This document shows, piece by piece, positions 6,818 to 15,455 of a DNA stretch of 40,959 nucleotides. The notes below the pieces were generated by a model. That model saw only the letters and a list, made by a program, of their open reading frames with translations, did no database searches and was not told where the DNA came from. Position 1 is the stretch's first letter. Every line of letters starts with the position of its first letter. The translations under genes and the position numbers were made by a program. This DNA comes from a virus: IMG/VR virus record IMGVR_UViG_3300037246_002612, positions 1 through 40,959 of that record. One strand, given 5' to 3'.

Positions 6818-9489
6818 GAGCCAATCCGTTCCACAAGAACCTTGACGAGAAGCAGCCTGGCGGCGGCGCAGAGCCTGGAGTCCTGGGAGGCGAGGCCGGA
6901 GGCTTAGGTGCTGCTGGCCCGTTGGCACTGGGCGGAACAGGAGACCATGGGCGCACTGGGGGAGTGAAGGATCCATCCGGTCCGGGGAGCGGAAAGATCA
7001 CTACCAAGGAGATGCAGGCCGCTCTGGGCAATGGTGCCGGAGTACCGTTTGCGCCGCCGGAAATCGCCGCCGGGGAAGGCGAGCCGCAGATCACCGAGAC
7101 CGAGCCGCCCGCGGACACCGTCAAGCGGAAGCGTCGTCGCGCACGCAAGTTCCCGGACTCATGGAAGATGAAGATCGCTACGCGCGTGTGTCGCATGGCA
7201 TCCGAGTCCGAGCTGGAGCGCGTCACCGAAATGGAGATGCGCCTGCAGCGCAATGCGAAGCTGAGACAATGGACGGAAGGGAAGACCTTCCCCTGGCCGG
7301 ATGCCTCGGATGTGGCGATCAGCGACATGATGATGGACTCGCTGAGACAGCAGGACACTCTGCACAACGCAGCCATGCAGACACGCCCCGTGATCACTGT
7401 CACGGCCGAGGAAGAAGAGGACATGCAGACCCAGGAGGCGGTCGAGAACCACCTCGATGTTCAGCTGTTCGAGGAGCAAGACGGGGAGGACTTTATCGGC
7501 GACCTGGCCGAGGCCTTCGTGAACGAGGGGCATGCCACAGTCTTCACGCCGTGGGTGCGTGAGGAGAGGATGGTAAGAACTGTCCGCACCTTTGGTGCCA
7601 TCACTCCGAACATTCAGCCTGGTGACTACTTCAGGGAGATCCTTGCGCGCGAGTTCCCTGGCCATGCTCTCTACGCTCAATCTGAAGACTTTTTCGACTG
7701 GAGCGTGGTGGATCCGAAGGACGACAAGCACGACCTGAAGGTCAGCTTCTACACGAACGAGCGTGACGGTCAGGTGGAGATGGACACCTCCGGGATGTCC
7801 GTGGTCTATGACGGCCCGAAGTGCATCGTAAAATACTGGCGTGAAGTGTTGGCTCCGCAGCGTTGTAAGAACCTGCAGGCTCCTAGCCCGAAGAATCCCG
7901 GTGGTGCTGCGTTCGTCATCATCGTGGACACGGTGAGCGTGGACGAGCTGATACGACTGAAGAAGTCTAACTTCTACGATCTGCTGGACGAGAATGACAT
8001 CAAGGGCTTCTTGGGCGCTTCGTCTACCAAGGACGGCGACAAGGAGTACATGGACCAGCAGGACGATGCGTTCGAAGGGAAGAACACCCAGGAGAACCAC
8101 CCGCTGGACGACCGACACAAGGCCTTGACTAGGTTTATGTGCTTCGACCTGCATGCGCTCTACGAAGGGGCCGAAATAGAAGACGTGATCTTCTGGGTGA
8201 TCAAGGAAACCAAAACGCTCTGTCGTGCCAAGTACTTGACCGAGCAGTACCCGGCTAACCCGCCGCGCAGGCCGCTGTCGGAGGGCGCATTCGTTCCGTG
8301 GATGGGGCGAAGAGAAGGCATCGGCCTGCCCGAGCTTGTCGAAGGTCTCTACGACATGAAGAAGCAGGTTGTTGACCAGGGCATAGACGCTGGCACGCTC
8401 GCGAACACACCGTTCTTCTTCTACAAGCCGCACAGCGCATTGAAGCCCGAGGTGCTGACCATGGCTCCTGGGGACGGCATGCCACTGCAGGATCCCAGCA
8501 AGGACATCAAGCTCGCGGACTTCAGCAACCGTGGGCAGGAGTTCATGTTCAACACGGTGCACATGCTGGATCAGATGCGAGAGCAGCTCACGATGCTGGG
8601 CGACATCCAGCGCGGCGCGGTCCCGGCCGGCAAGTCGAGTGCGTTGCGCACGGCTGGTGGGATACGCCAGTTGCTTCAGCAGGGGGAGGCCAGGCCGGAG
8701 CGTATCATTCGTCGCTACATGTCCATCCTGAAGCAGGTAGTGAGCTGGATGCACGACATGAATTCGACCTTCCTCTCGGACGAGAAGAAGTTTCTCGCCG
8801 GCACCGCCACTCCTGGCATCCCGAGGCAGCGTGTCACCAAGGACATGTACAGGACCAAGAAGCGCTTCAGCTTCAAGGCCAACATCCTGAACAGCTCACG
8901 CGCTGCGAGACAGGAAAGTCTGGAGGCCCAGATCCAGGTGTTCGTGACACCGATCGCGATCCAGCTTGGGATCATGCAGCCGGATGGTATCTGGCGTCTG
9001 TTCCGTGATTGGGCAAAGGTGCATGGGTCCACAGACCCCGAGCAGTACCTCACTAAGCCGACACCGCAGGCGCACGAGGTTCGCATCACTGCTGACGATG
9101 CGTTCCGCATGATCCTCGATGGGCGCATGCCGGAAGGGTTCCCGTCCGAGGGAGCGCAGGAGCACATTGGTAGGCTGCAGGAGCTGTCACAGATTCCGGT
9201 GGAGAACATCATCAATGGCGTCACCAAGCGCACGCCGGCAATCGAGATGCTCGGGAAGATCGAGCTGGAAGTGTTTGGTGTGTACGCGCGTCAGATGACT
9301 GCTGCTGCAGAGGCAGAGCAGCAGATGATGGCGAGACAGGAGGCGGCGGCTGGTCTGCAGCAGCAGATGGGCAATAGCAATGTCGGCGGCAGGCCAGCAA
9401 ACGGGCAGCTCGGTGACACGTCACCAGGACAGCTCGGGCCTGGGCAGGTCGCAGACAAGTCGCTTCCGAGCGAAAGGGGGTTGGCGTAA
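6814..9489 (+). CDS. Portal protein
   Basis: An 891-residue protein forming the predicted dodecameric vertex ring through which DNA enters and leaves. ATG 6814 overlaps the previous stop as ATGA. After a Gly/Pro-rich N-terminal stretch of about 100 residues ending in the basic KRKRRRARK, the core contains FPWPDASDV, a PW-x-AS/N-D motif common in podovirus portals, followed by acidic helices. Further on, AGKSSALRTAGGIRQLLQQG and the following long helix resemble the stem/crown region of portals of this type. The C-terminus is Gln/Met/Ala-rich. Its length exceeds the usual 500-750 residues. The call rests on size, motifs and its place between terL and the capsid genes. Confidence 0.85.
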   Translation: MRANPFHKNLDEKQPGGGAEPGVLGGEAGGLGAAGPLALGGTGDHGRTGGVKDPSGPGSGKITTKEMQAALGNGAGVPFAPPEIAAGEGEPQITETEPPADTVKRKRRRARKFPDSWKMKIATRVCRMASESELERVTEMEMRLQRNAKLRQWTEGKTFPWPDASDVAISDMMMDSLRQQDTLHNAAMQTRPVITVTAEEEEDMQTQEAVENHLDVQLFEEQDGEDFIGDLAEAFVNEGHATVFTPWVREERMVRTVRTFGAITPNIQPGDYFREILAREFPGHALYAQSEDFFDWSVVDPKDDKHDLKVSFYTNERDGQVEMDTSGMSVVYDGPKCIVKYWREVLAPQRCKNLQAPSPKNPGGAAFVIIVDTVSVDELIRLKKSNFYDLLDENDIKGFLGASSTKDGDKEYMDQQDDAFEGKNTQENHPLDDRHKALTRFMCFDLHALYEGAEIEDVIFWVIKETKTLCRAKYLTEQYPANPPRRPLSEGAFVPWMGRREGIGLPELVEGLYDMKKQVVDQGIDAGTLANTPFFFYKPHSALKPEVLTMAPGDGMPLQDPSKDIKLADFSNRGQEFMFNTVHMLDQMREQLTMLGDIQRGAVPAGKSSALRTAGGIRQLLQQGEARPERIIRRYMSILKQVVSWMHDMNSTFLSDEKKFLAGTATPGIPRQRVTKDMYRTKKRFSFKANILNSSRAARQESLEAQIQVFVTPIAIQLGIMQPDGIWRLFRDWAKVHGSTDPEQYLTKPTPQAHEVRITADDAFRMILDGRMPEGFPSEGAQEHIGRLQELSQIPVENIINGVTKRTPAIEMLGKIELEVFGVYARQMTAAAEAEQQMMARQEAAAGLQQQMGNSNVGGRPANGQLGDTSPGQLGPGQVADKSLPSERGLA

Positions 9490-9851
9490 TGCCGAATCGC
9501 AAGCTGACTGATATCGAGAGGCGAAGGGCCTCCCAGAGAGCTGGCGGTAAAGTTCGCCCTAGCAGAGGCACCAGGAGCAATCCTGGGAAGCTCAGCGCTG
9601 GGGCGACAAAGGTAGTCGGCGGCGGAACTGTCCCTGGCAACCCAAATAAGACGAAGTTCTCTACGCGGAAGAAGAAGGCCACCCGCAAGAAGTCAGCGGG
9701 TCGCAAGAAGGCTGCAGTAAAGCGCAAGATGACCGGCTTGAAGAAGGCGGTTGCCAGAAAGACACGCGAGATTTTTACTCGCGGCGTTTTGCGTGATGCG
9801 GGCATGCTGCGGCAGGGCAGCCGGCCTTCCGACTTCGACAGGAGACGCTGA
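9489..9851 (+). CDS. Lys-rich basic protein next to the portal
   Basis: A 120-residue protein, highly basic, with repeated KKK, RKK and KRK blocks between residues 50 and 95. ATG 9489 overlaps the portal stop as TAATG. The C-terminus carries RQGSRPSDFD, a 10-residue string that occurs identically in the 734-residue ejection-type protein at 27043-29247. The charge suggests DNA binding, perhaps a packaged DNA-associated protein, but nothing proves it. Confidence 0.75.
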   Translation: MPNRKLTDIERRRASQRAGGKVRPSRGTRSNPGKLSAGATKVVGGGTVPGNPNKTKFSTRKKKATRKKSAGRKKAAVKRKMTGLKKAVARKTREIFTRGVLRDAGMLRQGSRPSDFDRRR

Positions 9852-10255
9852 TGGCCAGCTACGACAACATCGATGACATCTCCGACTGGAAGGCGTTACA
9901 GCAGACGCGCGTGGCCAAGGCCCGGCAGCGCGCCAGGCCCGTCCTCGAGGAGCATGTCCAGGCGGCTGTGCACGCCTCCCAGCTCACGTCGAGCTCGACG
10001 TGGAATACTTTCCTGCAGATGCTGCAGCCCAAGCTGGATGAGGCGGCGGTGGCTCTGGAGGGTCTGGAGGGCCGCTTCTCCTCCCCGGAGATGCTCACGG
10101 ACGACGAGCTGAGGGGGCTCCGGGAGCAGGCCATGTTGCTCACCGAGAGGATCAACACAATCACGGAAGTGCTTGAAATGCCAAGGGAAATCATGTTGAA
10201 GGGGGAGGCCTCTCGTGAGCAACTGCACAGCTCAGCCACAGCCGAAGCTGACTGA
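9851..10255 (+). CDS. Unknown helical 134-residue protein
   Basis: It starts at ATG 9851 in a TGATG overlap. The sequence is mostly amphipathic helix, with Ala, Glu, Leu and Gln dominating, and no Cys. Residues 55-120 could form a coiled coil. Its place between portal and scaffold suggests a head-assembly role, but no family is recognised. Confidence 0.7.
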   Translation: MASYDNIDDISDWKALQQTRVAKARQRARPVLEEHVQAAVHASQLTSSSTWNTFLQMLQPKLDEAAVALEGLEGRFSSPEMLTDDELRGLREQAMLLTERINTITEVLEMPREIMLKGEASREQLHSSATAEAD

Positions 10256-10409
10256 GCTGCGCTGTCTATGTGGCCGATATCGTGGGTCTTTTGGCACCCC
10301 CAGCTACTTCACGACGGACCCCTGCCCGCGCTGCAAGCGGGTTGTAGTCGTTGTGGGCAGTGCAGTCTCCTATGAAGAAAAGTTGACGGAGCCCCGTGCT
10401 GTGCGGTAA
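10215..10409 (+). CDS. Mini zinc-ribbon protein
   Basis: A 64-residue protein with CLCG near 18-21 and CPRC near 37-40, a classic small zinc ribbon, followed by a Val-rich strand. GTG 10215 is the start: GGGGGAGG lies six bases upstream, inside the preceding gene, so the two overlap by 41 bases in different frames. Role unknown. It is the last gene before a hairpin that may end the packaging transcript. Confidence 0.7.
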   Translation: MSNCTAQPQPKLTELRCLCGRYRGSFGTPSYFTTDPCPRCKRVVVVVGSAVSYEEKLTEPRAVR

Positions 10410-10442
10410 TGGACCCGCATAGCCATTGCCCTGTGCAGGGAG

Positions 10443-10480
10443 AAGGCCGGACCCACAGCGGGATCCGGCCTTTCGTGCGT
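10443..10480 (+). terminator. Hairpin, possible Rho-independent terminator
   Basis: An inverted repeat AAGGCCGGA-CCC / GGG-ATCCGGCCTT with a 5-base loop and one bulge, followed by TTTCGTGCGTTT. The stem is strong but the T-run is short, so it may only attenuate transcription before the scaffold and capsid genes. Confidence 0.55.
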
Positions 10481-10511
10481 TTAGGGATCAGGCGTGGGGG
10501 AACGGGGAACG

Positions 10512-11264
10512 ATGCCGGACGCCAACGGTAATTATTCGCAGAGCGAAGTGGACGAGATGCTCGGGAAGTCCAACGCAGCGGCAGCCGCCGCGAATGCGAA
10601 GCTGGAGCTTCTGGAAGGCCAGGCCGAAGAGCAGGCAGTGAAGAGCGAGAAGGACGAGCGCGAGCGCCGTGTATCCGCAGCGAGTGCCTCCACCGACCAG
10701 CCAAGAGACTTCACGCCAGACCAACTCTCCCAGGCTGTCGAGCGTGGCGAGATCACTCAAGAGACTGCAGACGCCCAGGTGGATCTTCAGTCCCGCAGGT
10801 CACTGAAGCGCGAAGTCCTCGAGGAGGTACGCGCGGAGACGGCGTCTGACAACGATGCGCGCGTCGCCAGTGCCGGCATCAAGAAGTACAAGGAAGCCTT
10901 CCCCGACCTCGACGTGAGGCGCAGCGACATGCGCACCTCAGTCCTGGTCGAGGTGGAGCGTCTCGGTGAAGAGTACGGCATGGACAAGGACGCTCCCAAG
11001 ACCGAGCTCCTCGCCATGGAGCGCGTATGCCCCAACCCGGACATCAGCATTCGTGAGCGCACTGCGGAAAGCACGCAGCACGAGCAGGGTGTTGGCGGAG
11101 ATGCCAACAGCGGTGCAGGAGGGCGTTCAGAGTCCGAAAGTGCCGGGTGGACGACCCTCTCGAAGGACCGCCAGACCTATTACGACCATCTCATCACCCA
11201 GGGCATCTTCAAGGGTCGAGACGACCCTCAGCTGCTCGATGAAATGAAGTACATCAGAGTATGA
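10512..11264 (+). CDS. Putative scaffolding protein
   Basis: A 250-residue, strongly acidic helical protein (many Glu, Asp, Ala, Ser) without Cys in the first 150 residues. It lies upstream of the major capsid gene, as scaffolds usually do. The C-terminus ends in a conserved-looking segment (KDRQTYYDHLITQGIFKGRDDP) resembling the short helical hairpin by which scaffolds dock on coat proteins. ATG 10512 has GGGG five bases upstream; GTG 10494 in the same frame is less well placed. Scaffold function is inferred from position and composition. Confidence 0.65.
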   Translation: MPDANGNYSQSEVDEMLGKSNAAAAAANAKLELLEGQAEEQAVKSEKDERERRVSAASASTDQPRDFTPDQLSQAVERGEITQETADAQVDLQSRRSLKREVLEEVRAETASDNDARVASAGIKKYKEAFPDLDVRRSDMRTSVLVEVERLGEEYGMDKDAPKTELLAMERVCPNPDISIRERTAESTQHEQGVGGDANSGAGGRSESESAGWTTLSKDRQTYYDHLITQGIFKGRDDPQLLDEMKYIRV

Positions 11265-11647
11265 AAGCCCTGATGCTACCGCGATATCTCGCTGAAGAGC
11301 GTGTGAAGCAAGGCAAGGCCAAGCGGGTCGGGGCACCTCTCAAGAATCATGGTGCAGCGGTAGTCCATACTCTGCCTTCGCCTGAGCGCCGCATCGGTGC
11401 CACGGAAAGCTCCTGGGTGTCCGACCTCTCAGAGTCGCAACACTGCGTGATTCTGTGCCACCTCTGCACGCACAAGTTCGATCACGAGAAGTACCACTAC
11501 TACAAGGATCGGAAGTTCGACTACATCACGGGGGACTGTGATGGCTGTCGGACCAAATACACGCGTGCTGCGATCTATTTTCATCAATCAGTTCTCACGG
11601 ATCCGGGCGGGCGCACAAAGAGCGGCCAGTCCTGGACTCCGCGCTAG
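11261..11647 (+). CDS. Unknown 128-residue zinc-binding protein
   Basis: ATG 11261 overlaps the scaffold stop as ATGA. It has CVILCHLC near 62-69 and CDGC near 94-97, with His/Tyr-rich residues between (HEKYHYYKD), a probable zinc site. The N-terminal third is basic. It lies between scaffold and decoration genes, where a head-maturation or accessory role is possible, but no family is recognised. Confidence 0.7.
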   Translation: MKALMLPRYLAEERVKQGKAKRVGAPLKNHGAAVVHTLPSPERRIGATESSWVSDLSESQHCVILCHLCTHKFDHEKYHYYKDRKFDYITGDCDGCRTKYTRAAIYFHQSVLTDPGGRTKSGQSWTPR

Positions 11648-11660
11648 ATAGGAGATCGAA

Positions 11661-12386
11661 ATGGAAGTCATTGGAACCATCAGCGGCGGAGCGCCGCTCA
11701 TGAAGCGACTCATGACCAGTGCAACGGTCACGTCTGGCGCGCAGCTTCTCGGGGAGGCCGAATCTGGAGCGAACCCTGGATCCGTCGTACACGCAGGAGC
11801 CTCGGCAGTCGCTGCCCCCGGAGAGCAGGCCGGCGTGTCCATCGACGCCAGCGGCACCTTCTCGGCGACCGCAGCCACTGGGCACCTGGCAGGGTCGGCC
11901 TTCGTGACCGTGTGCATCAACCCGGACGCCATCCTGCGCGTCAAGATGAGCGACGGGACGACGGCAGACACCGCCCTGCCGATCACAGATGTGGTCACCA
12001 CGGCAGATGCCGGCGGCGCGACGCTCACGGGCATCGCGACCATCGATGACGGGATGGCGTGGGGCTACAGCGGCTCTAACCCCGGCATCTACCGATTCGC
12101 TGATTCCACTGCTGGCTCGATGTCGGTGAACTACCCGGACGGAACGAACGTCGGCGACGTGTACCTGGTTGCCAACTGCAAGCCGTTTCAGTTCCAGGAC
12201 ATCTACTGCGACCTGACCACGGACATCACGCAGGCAGATGCCACCACGGTCATCGCGGACGCCAACAACTACGTCTTGATCGACGTGGAGACTCGCGACT
12301 CGTCCGAAGATGGGGAGTCCAACTCCTTCTATCACTTCGTCCAGATGAACCACATCTTGGGCGGATCCACTCAGCGCGGCGTGTAA
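11661..12386 (+). CDS. Putative capsid decoration protein
   Basis: A 241-residue protein rich in Gly, Ala, Thr, Ser and Asp, with the beta-strand pattern of a virion surface protein; an internal segment (AGVSIDASGTFSATAATG) looks like strand-turn-strand. It starts at ATG 11661 with TAGGAG before it. It sits immediately upstream of the major capsid gene, the usual position of head decoration or stabilising proteins. The call is positional. Confidence 0.6.
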   Translation: MEVIGTISGGAPLMKRLMTSATVTSGAQLLGEAESGANPGSVVHAGASAVAAPGEQAGVSIDASGTFSATAATGHLAGSAFVTVCINPDAILRVKMSDGTTADTALPITDVVTTADAGGATLTGIATIDDGMAWGYSGSNPGIYRFADSTAGSMSVNYPDGTNVGDVYLVANCKPFQFQDIYCDLTTDITQADATTVIADANNYVLIDVETRDSSEDGESNSFYHFVQMNHILGGSTQRGV

Positions 12387-12411
12387 GGCGTCGTAGAGAA
12401 GGAGAACAGGC

Positions 12412-13332
12412 ATGCCCGTTCCGCACATTTCTACCAATTTCAGCGACCTTCTGGACCCGCGTTTCCAGAGGATCTACTACAACCAGTACGATCAGCTCCC
12501 GGATATGCTTCCGATGCTGTTCGACTTTCCGCCGACGAACAGCCGGGACACGATGACCTGGTCAGAGGTCGGGATGATCGCGGACTGGAATCAGTTCAAC
12601 GGGACAGTCCAGTACGCGTCGCAGAGCCTGGGGTACGACACGACTTCCACGCCGCTCGAATGGGTGTCAGGAATTCAGGTCGAGAGAAAGTTGTACGACG
12701 ACGATCAGTACAACATCATGAACCAGCGCCCCCAGGGCCTGGCGATCTCCTCGAACAGGACGCGGCAGAAGCACGGTGCACGGTTGCTGAACAACAGCTT
12801 CGCCGTGGACAACTTCTTCTACAACAACACCGAGGGAGTGGCACTGTGTTCGAACAGTCACACCACGACCTCGCCCGGAGTTTCGACGGCCTCTGGCTTC
12901 GACAACCTCGGGACATCCGCTCTGAGTGCGGTGGCGCTTGCGGCCGCTCGCATACAGATGGTGGGGTACCGGGATGATGTCGGGGGGCGCATCTCGGTGG
13001 TCCCCAGCGAACTCTGGATTCCCAACAACCTGTATGAGATCGCTTTCGAGATCGTGCAGAGTCGCGGGAAGCTCGACGTTGCGAACAACAACAGGAACGT
13101 GCACGAAGGCGCGTACACCATCTACGAATGGAACTACCTGAACGACACCAACAACTGGTGGGTGATGGACGGCTCTCTCAAGAAGCAGTTCTTCCACTGG
13201 GTCGAACGTGTCAGCCAGGAGTTCGCGATGGTGGAAGACTTCGACAAGCTCATTGCCAAGTGGCGCGGCTACCAGCGCTACTCCAACGCGTGGACCGACT
13301 GGCGCGCGATCTTCGGCGCTAACGTCAGTTAG
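12412..13332 (+). CDS. Major capsid protein
   Basis: A 306-residue protein, the predicted shell subunit of an HK97-like head. The C-terminal half contains segments similar to Mu gpT-type capsid proteins: VVPSELWIPNNLYEIAFEIV, then NNWWVMDG, and a terminal YQRYSNAWTDWRAIFGANVS. The N-terminus begins with an aromatic-rich arm without a long pre-sequence, so a separate scaffold is likely. GAAGGAG lies just before ATG 12412. It is flanked by decoration and beta-helix genes. Identification rests on length, context and the C-terminal pattern. Confidence 0.8.
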   Translation: MPVPHISTNFSDLLDPRFQRIYYNQYDQLPDMLPMLFDFPPTNSRDTMTWSEVGMIADWNQFNGTVQYASQSLGYDTTSTPLEWVSGIQVERKLYDDDQYNIMNQRPQGLAISSNRTRQKHGARLLNNSFAVDNFFYNNTEGVALCSNSHTTTSPGVSTASGFDNLGTSALSAVALAAARIQMVGYRDDVGGRISVVPSELWIPNNLYEIAFEIVQSRGKLDVANNNRNVHEGAYTIYEWNYLNDTNNWWVMDGSLKKQFFHWVERVSQEFAMVEDFDKLIAKWRGYQRYSNAWTDWRAIFGANVS

Positions 13333-13382
13333 ACGGAGCCGAACCCACACAGGCGCATAAGACCCGCGCTGGGAGCAGAACG

Positions 13383-13604
13383 ATGGCCGAAGGCAAGGGA
13401 ATCGAGAACCCGACTAAAGAGTCGATGGGTACTGGTAAGGGTGCGTCCACTGGGGCGCGTGGGAAGACTGCTGGTCTTCCCGGCTACAGCACCGCAAAGT
13501 GGGCAGGCCTCCCCGGCAAGCCCAGCCCCGACCGTTCCGATGGCACACCCAAGAAGGGCGGCTTCGGTGCGAAGTTCAACTTCTTTAAGTCGGAGGGCTG
13601 CTAG
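13383..13604 (+). CDS. Gly/Lys-rich 73-residue protein
   Basis: A small, basic, disordered-looking protein rich in Gly, Lys, Pro and Ser, ending in GGFGAKFNFFKSEGC. ATG 13383 has GGGAG upstream. It lies between the capsid gene and four beta-helix genes. It could be a small structural linker; no family recognised. Confidence 0.65.
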   Translation: MAEGKGIENPTKESMGTGKGASTGARGKTAGLPGYSTAKWAGLPGKPSPDRSDGTPKKGGFGAKFNFFKSEGC

Positions 13605-13606
13605 CC

Positions 13607-14515
13607 ATGCCCGATGGACTTCTGGCAGGCTCTAGCCCGTTTGGCTGCGTGCCTCAATATGACTGGGTCGCCGGCAATGCATTTTACGTGGACAGCGTAA
13701 CCGGCAACGACCGTTACGACGGGTCACAGCCTGACTCGCCGATCCAGACTCTGGGCGCTGCCATTGGCAGGTGCACAGCAAACAAGGGTGATGTCATCTT
13801 CCTGATGCCTGGAAGTGCCTTCGCCTCTGTGGCAGACATCACGTCCGTGGATGTGGCCGGAACCTCCATCATTGGTATGGGATTCGGGAATAACAGGCCA
13901 GAGATAACCCCTGGCCCTGGCGGGGTTGCGCTTATCGTCACCGCAGACAATTGCAGGATCAGCAACATCGTCTTCGATATCGACGCCGCTGGCATCGGCA
14001 CGGCTGCCAGGTCTGTGCAGATCGACGCGGCCGGAGTGATGGTCGACCACTGCACCGTAAAACCCCATGCTACAAGCCAGTACACATCTCTGATGGAGCT
14101 GACCACGGCAGGCGGGGGAGACTGTGTGATTGCTTACAACGACTGCCACTCGTTGCCAGGGACCGGCAGCGTCCGTGGGATATACACGAACTCTGCCAAT
14201 GGACACAGGATGCAGATCATCGGAAATCTGGTGTACGGATTCCTGGATGGTGGTGGCTGTATTCAGCAGGGTGCTACGACTACGGAAACGCTGGTTGCCT
14301 ACAACATGCTCCACAATGTTGCCGACACGTCTGACGCGGACGTAGCGATCGACATGGACGACGCTTCTACCGGGATGTGTGTTCACAACAGGTGCAATCA
14401 TCAGCGGGCGCTCGTGGTTGGGCTCGACAACGGCAACCTCTATTCATGCGAAAACTACGTGGCCGACCTCGTGGACACCCACGGAGTCGTCGTCCCTGTC
14501 ACGGCCTCTACCTAG
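13607..14515 (+). CDS. Beta-helix virion protein 1
   Basis: A 302-residue protein. After a short N-terminal arm it has FYVDSVTGNDRYDG, the start of a right-handed parallel beta-helix, then rungs with repeated asparagine and hydrophobic ladders (CRISNIVFDID, MVDHCTVKPH, RMQIIGNLVYG). The C-terminus ends CENYVADLVDTHGVVVPVTAST. It is one of four tandem paralogues downstream of the capsid gene. Such proteins often trimerise into surface fibres or spikes; here the position favours a head-associated protein over a tail spike, but that is inference. Confidence 0.75.
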   Translation: MPDGLLAGSSPFGCVPQYDWVAGNAFYVDSVTGNDRYDGSQPDSPIQTLGAAIGRCTANKGDVIFLMPGSAFASVADITSVDVAGTSIIGMGFGNNRPEITPGPGGVALIVTADNCRISNIVFDIDAAGIGTAARSVQIDAAGVMVDHCTVKPHATSQYTSLMELTTAGGGDCVIAYNDCHSLPGTGSVRGIYTNSANGHRMQIIGNLVYGFLDGGGCIQQGATTTETLVAYNMLHNVADTSDADVAIDMDDASTGMCVHNRCNHQRALVVGLDNGNLYSCENYVADLVDTHGVVVPVTAST

Positions 14516-14524
14516 GAGCTTGTC

Positions 14525-15430
14525 ATGCCTGTAACTTCCTACCCGAGCGGCTTTGCCAACATTGGCGGTCGGCCGATTCTCGGACCCGGACCCATCCCTA
14601 CGACAGGCAACGTGTTCTTCGTAGACGCAACAAATGATCGATCCTCTGCGGGTACGTCTGCTGGTGACCGGGATACACCGTGCTCGACAGTGGCCTCTGC
14701 CATTTCCAAATGCACGGCCAACCAGGGGGACTGGATCTTCGTCATGCCGGGTCACACCGAGATCTTGGACGGTGACCTGAACATGAACGTCGCGGGGGTC
14801 ACGCTGATGGGGATGGGCGTCACCATGTCCAGGCCGACCTTCGATTTCCTGGCGGCTGGAGACACGATCAACCTGACGGCAGCCAATTGCAGAGTCAGCA
14901 ACATCATCTGCAGCCTGGACAACAGCGCTGTGACTGTGACCGCGGCTTTCACAGTGGCAGCGTCTGGGTGCACGATCGACAACACCCGCATCATGCCGCA
15001 TGCCACCAGCCAGTTCACTGGTCTTTGTGACATCGGTGATTTTGACGATGTTACCATCGCCTACAACAGTTGGTACACGCTGGCGGGTACTTCCAGCGCA
15101 ACTGGAATCAGGATCACTGGCACGGCGGAGCGCTGCAAGATCATCGGCAACTTCGTCTATGGAAACTTTTCAGGCTTCATACTGAGCGCGTTGGCGGCAG
15201 CCCTGGATCTCACCATCGCAGATAATGTGATGGGCAACGGGAACTCTGCCGACCTGATCCACGTGGTGGCCAACACCACTGGCCAGGTTCACAACAACGC
15301 CTTTGCCACGGGTGCAGCCGACGTTGCGGCGGGAACCTGGGACTTCGAAGCGATGATGTGCACCGAGAACTTCATGGTCAACGTATTGACTGAGACCGGG
15401 GGGCCTGTCCCTGCCGCCGCGGCTGCGTAA
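14525..15430 (+). CDS. Beta-helix virion protein 2
   Basis: A 301-residue paralogue of the proteins on each side. It shares the FFVDATNDR start of the helix, the MPGHTEI rung, FDFLAAGDTI, NCRVSNIICSLD, TIDNTRIMPHATSQ and the terminal CTENFMVNVLTETGG region, and is very similar to the next gene along its whole length, so the two form one subfamily. Ala-rich C-terminus. Function as for protein 1: probable virion surface. Confidence 0.75.
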   Translation: MPVTSYPSGFANIGGRPILGPGPIPTTGNVFFVDATNDRSSAGTSAGDRDTPCSTVASAISKCTANQGDWIFVMPGHTEILDGDLNMNVAGVTLMGMGVTMSRPTFDFLAAGDTINLTAANCRVSNIICSLDNSAVTVTAAFTVAASGCTIDNTRIMPHATSQFTGLCDIGDFDDVTIAYNSWYTLAGTSSATGIRITGTAERCKIIGNFVYGNFSGFILSALAAALDLTIADNVMGNGNSADLIHVVANTTGQVHNNAFATGAADVAAGTWDFEAMMCTENFMVNVLTETGGPVPAAAAA

Positions 15431-15455
15431 ACTCTTTTGCTGGCTCTGGAGACTC

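Noticed and set aside
5984-6976. 330-codon minus-strand frame
   Set aside because: Lies opposite terL, two zinc-protein genes and the portal start, with composition of a shadow; no ribosome site.
7159-8754. 531-codon open frame on the minus strand
   Set aside because: Opposite the portal gene; the frame is long because the GC-rich portal codons leave few stops on the other strand. No ribosome site and no protein pattern.
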